A DNA stretch of 64,000 nt from Streptomyces albicerus (GTDB taxonomy: Bacteria > Actinomycetota > Actinomycetes > Streptomycetales > Streptomycetaceae). The notes under the pieces were generated by a model that saw only the letters and a program-made list of their open reading frames with translations, was not told where the DNA came from and did no database searches. Of the stretch, positions 55,301-64,000 are shown piece after piece. The stretch covers positions 42,328 to 106,327 of the forward strand of contig NZ_VWMY01000042.1 in the NCBI RefSeq assembly GCF_008905045.1, written 5' to 3'. Every line of letters begins with the position of its first letter. Position 1 is the stretch's first letter. The translations under genes were made by a program, and so were the position numbers.

Positions 55301-56767
55301 ATGACCTCGCAGCCGACCATGACCAAGGCCGGAAGCGGCCCCGGAGGCACTGGAGAACCCGGCGACGGCCTCCAGGCCGGACTCAAGAACCGGCACCTCT
55401 CGATGATCGCCATCGGCGGAGTCATCGGCGCCGGCCTCTTCGTCGGCTCCAGCTCCGGCATCGCCACCGCGGGCCCCGGCATCCTCCTGTCGTACGCCCT
55501 CGTCGGCACGATGGTCGTCCTCGTGATGCGGATGCTCGGCGAGATGTCCGCCGCGAACCCGACCTCGGGTTCGTTCTCCGCGCACGCGGACCGGGCGCTC
55601 GGCCGGTGGGCCGGGTTCTCGATCGGCTGGCTGTACTGGTTCTTCTGGGTCGTCGTGCTCGCGATCGAGGCGACGGCGGGCGCGGTCATCCTGGAGAGCT
55701 GGATACCGGCCGTACCGCAGTGGGGCTGGGCGCTCATCGTCATGGTCGTGCTGACCGCGACGAATCTCGTCTCCGTGGGCTCGTACGGGGAGTTCGAGTT
55801 CTGGTTCGCGGGTATCAAGGTCGTCGCGATCGGCGCGTTCATCGTCATCGGCGGGCTCGCGGTCTTCGGTGTGCTGCCGGGGGTCGACAGCGACACGGCC
55901 GGGCTGGGCAACCTGACGGACCACGGCGGCTTCCTGCCGAACGGGCCCGGTGCGATCCTCACCGGCATCCTGCTCGTCGTCTTCTCCTTCATGGGCAGCG
56001 AGATCGCCACCCTCGCGGCGGGCGAGTCGGAGGACCCGCAGCGCGCGGTCACCAAGTCCACCAACAGCATCATCTGGCGGATCGGCGTCTTCTACCTCGG
56101 CTCGATCTTCGTCGTGGTCACGCTGCTGCCCTGGGACTCCGAGGCCATCCAGAAGGACGGTTCGTACGTCGCCGCCCTGAACTCGCTCGGCATCCCGAAC
56201 GCCGGCGAGATCATGAAGTTCATCGTGCTGACGTCCGTACTGTCCTGCCTCAACTCCGGCCTCTACACGGCCTCCCGCATGGCGTTCTCGCTCGGGCAGC
56301 GCGGTGACGCGCCGAAGGCCTTCGCCCGCACCACCGGCCGTGGTGTCCCGATGACGGCGATCATCGCGTCGGTCGTCTTCGGCTTCGTCGCGGTGTTCTT
56401 CAACTACGAGTTCCCCGACTCGGTCTTCCTCTTCCTGGTCAACTCCTCCGGTGCCGTCGCCCTGTTCGTCTGGCTCGTCATCTGCTTCTCGCAGCTGCGC
56501 ATGCGGAAGATCATCGAGCGTGAGACGCCGGAGAAGCTGGTCGTGCGGATGTGGCTGTACCCGTATCTGACGTACGCGACGATCGCGCTGATCATCTTCG
56601 TGCTCGGCTACATGCTCACCGACACCGAGCACGACGGGCGCGACACGGTACTGCTGTCGCTGCTGGTGGCGGCGATCGTGGTGGGTATCGCGCTGGTACT
56701 GGAGAAGGTGCGGCGCGGGAAGGCCCCGCTCGCCCCGCTCCAGGAGGAGCCGGACGCCAAGGTCTGA
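55301..56767 (+). CDS. APC-superfamily amino acid permease (AAT family)
   Basis: A 488-residue transporter with 12 membrane helices. The family N-terminal signature is LKNRHLSMIAIGGVIGAGLFVGSSSGIATAGPG, followed by MVVLVMRMLGEMSAANPTSGSFSAHADRALG. The middle motif FSFMGSEIATLAAGESEDPQRAVTKSTNSIIWRI and RGVPMTAIIAS are typical of GABA/proline/aromatic permeases of the AAT branch. Substrate specificity cannot be set. The first 25 residues are a Gly/Thr-rich cytoplasmic tail. It ends before a minisatellite and a bidirectional hairpin. Confidence 0.95.
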   Translation: MTSQPTMTKAGSGPGGTGEPGDGLQAGLKNRHLSMIAIGGVIGAGLFVGSSSGIATAGPGILLSYALVGTMVVLVMRMLGEMSAANPTSGSFSAHADRALGRWAGFSIGWLYWFFWVVVLAIEATAGAVILESWIPAVPQWGWALIVMVVLTATNLVSVGSYGEFEFWFAGIKVVAIGAFIVIGGLAVFGVLPGVDSDTAGLGNLTDHGGFLPNGPGAILTGILLVVFSFMGSEIATLAAGESEDPQRAVTKSTNSIIWRIGVFYLGSIFVVVTLLPWDSEAIQKDGSYVAALNSLGIPNAGEIMKFIVLTSVLSCLNSGLYTASRMAFSLGQRGDAPKAFARTTGRGVPMTAIIASVVFGFVAVFFNYEFPDSVFLFLVNSSGAVALFVWLVICFSQLRMRKIIERETPEKLVVRMWLYPYLTYATIALIIFVLGYMLTDTEHDGRDTVLLSLLVAAIVVGIALVLEKVRRGKAPLAPLQEEPDAKV

Positions 56768-56782
56768 CGGCTTCGCCGCTCG

Positions 56783-56837
56783 CCTGCTTCTGACTGCTTC
56801 TACCTCTGACTGCTTCTGCCTGCTTCTGCCTGCTTTC
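56783..56837. repeat. 10-bp minisatellite downstream of the permease
   Basis: About five tandem, partly degenerate copies of CTGCTTCTG(A/C), including CTGCTTCTGC twice in a row. It starts 16 bases after the permease stop and ends at the terminator. Confidence 0.85.
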
Positions 56838-56841
56838 TCGT

Positions 56842-56877
56842 ACGACGCCTCCGCGGGACTTTCCGTGGAGGCGTCGT
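56842..56877. terminator. Bidirectional terminator, permease / kinase
   Basis: A 15-bp stem with one mismatch, ACGACGCCTCCGCGG (56842-56856) with its complement at 56863-56877, and a 6-base loop, six bases from the kinase stop. Confidence 0.85.
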
Positions 56878-56883
56878 CGTGTC

Positions 56884-59436
<2,553 letters not shown>

Positions 59437-59590
59437 CCCATGCCCCCCTTCCACACCCACCACAGACGAAACGCAAAGAAGCACAATGGTCACACTTCGT
59501 GCCGCACCAGCATAGTGCGGAGAAATCTTGTGGTACCTCTTCAAGGACTGCGAATTCAGGCGCGGTCAGGGGGATACAAGGGGGACGAAC

Positions 59591-60343
59591 ATGAGTTCTC
59601 GTCGCACGACAGCCATCGCCGGATCGCTGCTCACCGCATCTTTCTCGGCGGTGATGATCCTTTCCTTCTCCGCCGGGGCGGACGACCAGGGGCCGATGAG
59701 CGATAAAGGGGGAAAGGTCATCGACAAGGCACCGGCAGGTGTGAAGCTGACGACGCTGCTGCCCGAGAAGATCGAGGTCGACAACAGCTCACAAGAAACG
59801 GAAATTACCGCCACCGTAAAGAACGGGGGAACAAAGGACAGCGGCGAAATCCGACTGCTTGTGGTCGGTTTTGACGGACTCTCCGTCACGGGCGTGGAGG
59901 GTTGCTCAGAAATCGCCAAGAAAGACCTCCCCGAGGGATCCAACAGTGGTTTCGCCTGTGCGATCGACAATCTCGCGGTCGGCAAGTCGAAGTCGTACCC
60001 CGTCGACGCGACCTTCGATCTGAAGAAGGAGGGCAAGATCTGCCTGCCCGTCCAGGACGCCGCCGGCACGATGACGTTCTGGCAGCAGGGCCCGGTCCCG
60101 TTCGGCGCGAACAACCCGTCGCCGAACGCCCCCGCCACACCGCTCCTGCTCGGCACCGACAACAGCCCGGTCACCCCGGGCGGGGACAAGGCGGGCGGGG
60201 ACAAGGCGGGCGGCGAGGAACTGCCCAAGACCGGTCCGGCCGACCAGGTTCTGCCGCTCGGCGCGGTCGGCGGGGCGCTGATCTCCGCGGGTGCGGCGGG
60301 CCTGTGGTGGACACACCGACGGCCCCAGCGGAGCGAGTCGTAA
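59591..60343 (+). CDS. Sortase-anchored surface protein with LPKTG motif
   Basis: A 250-residue protein from ATG 59591 with AAGGGGGACG upstream. A signal peptide (TAIAGSLLTASFSAVMILSFSAGA) opens it. The mature part is a beta-rich domain with two or three cysteines (EGCSEIAKK, FACAID, ICLPVQDA), consistent with an Ig-like adhesive fold (ETEITATVKNGGTKDSGEIRLLVVG). A short GGDKAGGDKAGG repeat precedes LPKTGPADQVLPLGAVGGALISAGAAGLWWTHRRPQR, a complete cell-wall sorting signal. It lies between two leftward receptor kinases, one divergent (59436) and one convergent (60426). Confidence 0.9.
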   Translation: MSSRRTTAIAGSLLTASFSAVMILSFSAGADDQGPMSDKGGKVIDKAPAGVKLTTLLPEKIEVDNSSQETEITATVKNGGTKDSGEIRLLVVGFDGLSVTGVEGCSEIAKKDLPEGSNSGFACAIDNLAVGKSKSYPVDATFDLKKEGKICLPVQDAAGTMTFWQQGPVPFGANNPSPNAPATPLLLGTDNSPVTPGGDKAGGDKAGGEELPKTGPADQVLPLGAVGGALISAGAAGLWWTHRRPQRSES

Positions 60344-60389
60344 GGCCCGCGCTCACGAGTAACACGCGTACCACCACCCGCTTCTGGGG

Positions 60390-60442
60390 CGCCTCCGCGG
60401 GCTCAACCGCGGAGGCGTCGCGGGCTCACCGCGGAGGCGTCG
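60390..60442. terminator. Terminator with a 22-bp tandem duplication at the kinase 3' end
   Basis: An 11-bp stem, CGCCTCCGCGG (60390-60400) with its complement at 60407-60417, and a GCTCAA loop. The right arm with flank (GGGCTCA(A)CCGCGGAGGCGTCG) is repeated at 60421-60442, where it overlaps the last codons of the leftward kinase (stop 60426-60428). Two alternative hairpins can form. Confidence 0.8.
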
Positions 60443-61472
60443 GCGTGTCCGTCGCGGGCGATGAGGACGGTGGGCGCGATGTGCCCGCGACCGTGGGGGG
60501 CTCGCTCGTGTCGGGCAGGCGGGTCTCGCCGCCCGGATCGATCGCCGTCACGATCATCACGGCGGCCACGGCCGCGGCCACGATCAGTACGAGAGCGGTG
60601 AGCAGGCGCGGCCGCCAGTCGCCGGGCGACTCGGCGGGCAGCTCGCCGGGCGAGTTCTCCGGCGAAGGCGATGCCGCCGCCAGAGGCGTCAGATACGCGA
60701 TGATCTCGTCCACGCCCGGCCGGGCCCCCGGATCCTTGGCCAGCATCCTGCGCAGCAGTGGGGTCAGCGGGCAGTCCCCGCCGGGCAGTTCGGGCTCCTC
60801 GTACACGATCGCGAGCAGCGTCTCGGCGGTGGAGCCGCGGGCGAACGGGGAGCGGCCGGTCAGGGCCGTGCAGAGCGTGGCGCCGAGTGCCCACAGGTCG
60901 GCCGGCGGGCCGGGCGGGCGGCCGGTGGCGCGTTCCGGAGGGATGTATTCCGGGGAGCCGACGAGGACACCGGTCCGGGTCAGGGAGCGGGCGTCCTGGA
61001 CGGTGGCGATCCCGAAGTCGGTGAGGACGACGCGACCGTCCGGTGCGAGGAGGACGTTGCCGGGCTTGATGTCGCGGTGCAGCACCCCGGCGGCGTGCAC
61101 ACGACGCAGCGCCTCGACGAGCGCGAGTCCGACGCGCGCCGTCTCGGTCACACCCAGCGTCCCGTCCTCGAGGACGACTCGCTCCAGGGAGGGCGCGTCG
61201 ACGAGTTCCATGACGATCCAGAGCCGGTCGGCCTCCTCGGCCACGTCGTAGATCCGTACGACATTGGGGTGGTCGATGCGCGCACCGGCCAGCGCCTCGC
61301 GCCGGGCACGCTCGCGGCGGGTGCGCGGGTCCTCGGCGTCCGGGTCGCCGTCGAGCCGTAGTTCCTTGACCGCGACAGCGCGGTCCAGCATCTCGTCACG
61401 CGCGCGCCACACGCGCCCCATTCCGCCCTGCCCGACCGTCTCCGCAAGGCGGTAGCGGCCCGCGATCCGCAT
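60426..61472 (-). CDS. Short receptor-type Ser/Thr protein kinase
   Basis: A 348-residue kinase from ATG 61472, with a strong GGAGGTGG site; ATG 61499 is open but inferior. The kinase domain (about 3-265) has GQGGMGRVW, VAVKELR, HRDIKPGN, DFGIA and a PPE in place of APE. It is clearly paralogous to the larger kinase at 56884-59436 across the catalytic domain (ARIDHPNVVRIYDV, LWIVMELVD, FARGSTAETLLAIVYEEPE). A juxtamembrane Pro/Ser segment and one helix (LLTALVLIVAAAVAAVMIVTAI) lead to only about 40 Pro/Thr/Ser-rich external residues, too short for a folded sensor domain. Confidence 0.92.
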   Translation of the reverse strand: MRIAGRYRLAETVGQGGMGRVWRARDEMLDRAVAVKELRLDGDPDAEDPRTRRERARREALAGARIDHPNVVRIYDVAEEADRLWIVMELVDAPSLERVVLEDGTLGVTETARVGLALVEALRRVHAAGVLHRDIKPGNVLLAPDGRVVLTDFGIATVQDARSLTRTGVLVGSPEYIPPERATGRPPGPPADLWALGATLCTALTGRSPFARGSTAETLLAIVYEEPELPGGDCPLTPLLRRMLAKDPGARPGVDEIIAYLTPLAAASPSPENSPGELPAESPGDWRPRLLTALVLIVAAAVAAVMIVTAIDPGGETRLPDTSEPPTVAGTSRPPSSSPATDTPTPPR

Positions 61473-61671
61473 GCGGTTCCACCTCCAACCTCTTTCCATG
61501 ACAACACAGTTCGCGGCGATCAGGGAAAGGGAAAAACGGGAAAAATCGCAGCCCGGAAAAGTTGACGGCGGATGTCAGGTAATCCGGCCAGCATGGCGCC
61601 CGTAATCGAGACCCATGAACAAGACGCATGGACAAGATCCATGAGCGAGATCGACTGCGGAGGACATCCCC

Positions 61672-63138
61672 GTGAGCATGCAGGACTTCATCAACCCCGA
61701 CCGTCCCGACCATCCCGACCGTCCTGACAGCCCCGACCGCCTCGTCCTCATGCCCGGCGACCCCGGCTTCGAGGACGAACTCGCCGGCTTCCAGACCGGG
61801 TTCGTACAGCGCCCAGACGTCGTCTTCGCCGCCCGCTCGGCCGATGACGTGGCCGCCGCGGTCGCGTACGCCGCCGCCGAGGGGCTGCCGGTCGGCGTCC
61901 AGGCCACCGGACACGGGCTGCCGGGTGCCACGGAGGGCGGCGTGCTGATCACGACGAAACGCATGGACGGTGTGACGGTCGACGCCGAGGCGCGAACGGT
62001 CCGTGTGCAGGCAGGCGTTCGTTGGGGTCAGGTCGTCGCGGCGGCCGAGCCGTACGGGCTCGCCCCGCTGAACGGATCCGCGCCCGGCGTGGGCGCCGTC
62101 TCGTACACGCTGGGCGGTGGACTCGGCATCCTGGCAAGGGAGTTCGGGTACGCGGCCGACCACGTCCGCTCCCTCGACGTCGTCACGGCGGACGGCCGGC
62201 TCCGGCACGTGACCCCGAACTCGGACGACTCAGACGACTCAGACGACTCAGACGGCTCTGGCGACTCCGGCGACTCCGAGCTCTTCTGGGGGCTGCTCGG
62301 CGGCGGTGCGAACCTGGGTGTGGTGACGGAGCTGGAGATCGGCCTCGTACCGGTGGCGCGGCTGTACGGCGGATCGCTCGATTTCGACGGGCGTGAGGTG
62401 GATCCTGTGGCGGCGCTGCGCGCGTACGAACGCTGGACGACGACCGTCCCTGACGGTCTGACCTCGTCGTTCGCGGCCGTGCCCTATCCGGACATCCCGG
62501 CGCTGCCGCCGCATCTGCGCGGGCGGTACGTCATCTCCGTACGGGTCGCCTACACGGGTGACGACGGCGGGCAACTCGTCGCCCCGCTGCGCGAGATCGG
62601 CCCGGTCCTTTCCGATTCGCTCCGCGAGATGCCGTACCCCGAGAGCCACACCATCCACTCCGACCCGGATTTCCCGCACGCGTACTACGGGGACAGCGCG
62701 GTGCTGAGCGAGCTGGACGTGGACGCCGCGGCCGAACTCCTCGCGCTGACCGGCCCGGACGCGCCCTCGATGTACGTCGTCCAGATCAACCACCTCGGCG
62801 GAGCACTGGCGCTGGCACCGGCAGCGGCATCGGCATCGGCATCGGCATCGGGCGAGGAGTGGCCGAACGCGGTGCCGCATCGCGCGGGGCGTTTCCTCGT
62901 ACGGGTCCTCGGGGGCGTCGACGACTCGGCGCGGGAGCGGCTGCACCGGGCCCTCGCCACCGTGCAGCCGTGGACGATCGGGCGGGCGCTGAACTTCGCG
63001 TACGGGGCGGGCGGTCGTACGGCGGAAGGGCTGTACGACTCCGAGACGCGAAAGAGGCTCGCCGGGCTGAAGTCGACGTACGACCCGGCGAACCTCTTCC
63101 GCGGGAACTGCAACCTGGCTGTCAGCTCTCGCGCTTGA
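61672..63138 (+). CDS. FAD-binding (berberine-bridge / PCMH-type) oxidoreductase
   Basis: A 488-residue flavoprotein from GTG 61672, with GGAGGA upstream. The PCMH FAD domain has VVFAARSADDVAAAVAYAAAEGLPVGVQATGHGLPG, where the His is the usual covalent-flavin site, and LGGGLGILAREFGYAADHVRSLDVVTADG. The BBE C-terminal segment is typical (FNFAYGAGGRTAEGLY..., YDPANLFRGNCNL). Such enzymes oxidise alcohols, sugars or alkaloid-like products. Three low-complexity inserts interrupt it: an N-terminal DxPDRPD run, an Asp/Ser run near residue 185 and an Ala/Ser run near 384. The gene overlaps the convergent bioY by 17 bases. Confidence 0.92.
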   Translation: MSMQDFINPDRPDHPDRPDSPDRLVLMPGDPGFEDELAGFQTGFVQRPDVVFAARSADDVAAAVAYAAAEGLPVGVQATGHGLPGATEGGVLITTKRMDGVTVDAEARTVRVQAGVRWGQVVAAAEPYGLAPLNGSAPGVGAVSYTLGGGLGILAREFGYAADHVRSLDVVTADGRLRHVTPNSDDSDDSDDSDGSGDSGDSELFWGLLGGGANLGVVTELEIGLVPVARLYGGSLDFDGREVDPVAALRAYERWTTTVPDGLTSSFAAVPYPDIPALPPHLRGRYVISVRVAYTGDDGGQLVAPLREIGPVLSDSLREMPYPESHTIHSDPDFPHAYYGDSAVLSELDVDAAAELLALTGPDAPSMYVVQINHLGGALALAPAAASASASASGEEWPNAVPHRAGRFLVRVLGGVDDSARERLHRALATVQPWTIGRALNFAYGAGGRTAEGLYDSETRKRLAGLKSTYDPANLFRGNCNLAVSSRA

Positions 63139-63703
63139 CGAACTTCCAGGCGGTGGGCAGCACGCCCATCGCCAGGGCGGCCTTGAGCGCGTCACCGAGG
63201 AGGAACGGGGTGAGGCCGGCGGCGACGGCCTGGGTGAGTGTCAGGTCGGCGGCGAAGGCCAGGTACGGGACACCGATCGCGTAGATGATCACCTCGCCCA
63301 GCAGCATCGTGCCCGCCATGCGCACGACCGAGCGGTCGGCGCCGCGGCGGGCGAGCGCGCCCACGACGGTCGCGGCGAGCAGCATGCCGAGGATGTAGCC
63401 GAAGGACGCGGTGACGCCGGAGCTGCCTCCGGCGAACCACGGGACGCCTGCCAGGCCGAGGAGCGCGTACACGGCGAGGGAGGAGAGGCCCCGGCCGGCG
63501 CCGAGCGCGGTGCCGACGAGGAGGGCCGCGAAGGTCTGGCCGGTCACCGGCACCGGGGAGCCCGGTACGGGCACGGCGAGCTGGGCCGCGAGCCCGGTGA
63601 GCGCGGCGCCGCCCGCCACGAGTGCGGCGTCCCTGACGCGGGAGGCGGGGAGCAGGTCGGCGAGGACCTGGCCCGGGCGGGTGGTGACGGCGGCGGTGGT
63701 CAT
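63122..63703 (-). CDS. bioY: BioY biotin transporter (S component)
   Basis: A 193-residue membrane protein with six helices. BioY signatures are AVPVPGSPVPVTGQTFAALLVGTALGAGRGLSSLAVYALLGLAGVPWFAGG and FGYILGMLLAATVVGALARRG. BioY binds biotin and works alone or with the BioMN energising module; no ATPase gene is visible in the window. Start ATG 63703. Its 3' end overlaps the end of the FAD oxidoreductase gene on the other strand. Confidence 0.95.
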   Translation of the reverse strand: MTTAAVTTRPGQVLADLLPASRVRDAALVAGGAALTGLAAQLAVPVPGSPVPVTGQTFAALLVGTALGAGRGLSSLAVYALLGLAGVPWFAGGSSGVTASFGYILGMLLAATVVGALARRGADRSVVRMAGTMLLGEVIIYAIGVPYLAFAADLTLTQAVAAGLTPFLLGDALKAALAMGVLPTAWKFVKRES

Positions 63704-64000
63704 GCGGACTCCGGCGGTGAGGGCAGTTGGGGACTCCGTGACGCTATCCCAGGGCGCCTGGTGCGATCACCGGCAGCGGTCCACAAAGCGGGGATCGGGG
63801 GCGTGGTGGGACTCTCACAAAGAGTGCCGTGTACACCCGCGTGGGCGTGATGCTGGTCACTGAGGTGGGGATGTTTTGTCCGGAGTGGCGGCAGGGGCGG
63901 GGACTGTAGGTTCCCGCCAAACGGTTCTCGCCCCCGCCCCCCTACCCGTCCCATCCTTCTGGGGCTCCGCCCCAGACCCCGTCGGGGGCGCTGCCCCCGA
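63704..64000. other. Region upstream of bioY, ending in a dispersed repeat
   Basis: About 300 bases with no credible gene. The bioY promoter should lie near 63710-63860. From about 63935 the sequence is family C repeat (CTTCTGGGGCTCCGCCCCAGACC followed by GGGGGCGCTGCCCCCGA), two hairpins of 8-9 bp, cut by the window end. Confidence 0.6.

Noticed and set aside
63700..63954. 84-residue leftward frame upstream of bioY
   Set aside because: Pro/Arg-rich, overlaps the expected bioY promoter and a dispersed repeat, and has no plausible start.

Overview
The window is high-GC DNA with GTG/ATG starts, purine-rich ribosome binding sites and very strong third-position G/C bias. Gene content and order are those of a Streptomyces chromosome core: proA - small gene - proB - TagF-like - obg - rpmA - rplU - RNase E/G - radical SAM pair - CYTH/CHAD - rodA - PBP2 - mreDCB - ndk - folC - valS - clpX - clpP2 - clpP1 - tig - tRNAs - rpiB - permease. 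From memory this matches the SCO2585-SCO2628 part of S. coelicolor; no alignment was run.

Layout. 1-2.7 kb: proline synthesis (proA truncated by the window edge, proB). 3-5.1 kb: a large membrane-linked glycerophosphotransferase-like protein. 5.3-7.4 kb: Obg GTPase and ribosomal proteins L27 and L21, transcribed leftward behind a structured leader. 7.7-9 kb: secreted phospholipase-D-like protein. 9.3-14.5 kb: RNase E/G with long repetitive scaffolds, and a DUF2344 protein. 14.7-18.3 kb: an accessory-looking trio (a tryptophan-repeat membrane protein, a GNAT acetyltransferase and a divergent condensation-type acyltransferase) that separates the DUF2344 gene from its usual radical SAM partner at 18.5-20.4 kb. 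20.6-28.5 kb: CYTH/CHAD protein and the cell-wall elongation/sporulation set rodA, PBP2, mreD, mreC, mreB, with a strong hairpin between mreB and mreC. 28.5-29.7 kb: more than 1 kb of apparently non-coding, repeat-bearing DNA. 29.7-35 kb: ndk, DUF4233, folC, valS. 35.2-36.5 kb: two poorly known envelope or secreted proteins. 36.7-41.3 kb: ClpX, ClpP2, ClpP1 and trigger factor, with a ClgR-like box upstream of clpP1. 41.5-41.8 kb: tRNA-Pro and tRNA-Gly.

41.9-64 kb is more variable. It holds an Asp-nucleophile alpha/beta hydrolase, a tiny membrane protein, a membrane acyltransferase, an ABC exporter translationally coupled to an HD hydrolase, a cation/proton antiporter whose best ribosome binding site points at an ATC codon, a membrane SpoIIE-type phosphatase, an Eis-like acetyltransferase, a Nei-type glycosylase, RpiB, an amino acid permease, two receptor Ser/Thr kinases flanking a sortase-anchored protein, a FAD oxidoreductase and BioY.

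No CRISPR array, transposase, integrase, phage gene or rRNA was seen. Repetitive DNA is frequent: dispersed GC-rich intergenic elements of two or three families, several short tandem duplications at gene 3' ends, and in-frame repeats inside coding regions. The candidates I rate most unusual are the tryptophan 11-residue-repeat membrane protein with its neighbours, the Arg-box RNase E scaffold, the repeat-bearing mreB upstream region, the ATC-start antiporter and the kinase/surface-protein/kinase cluster.
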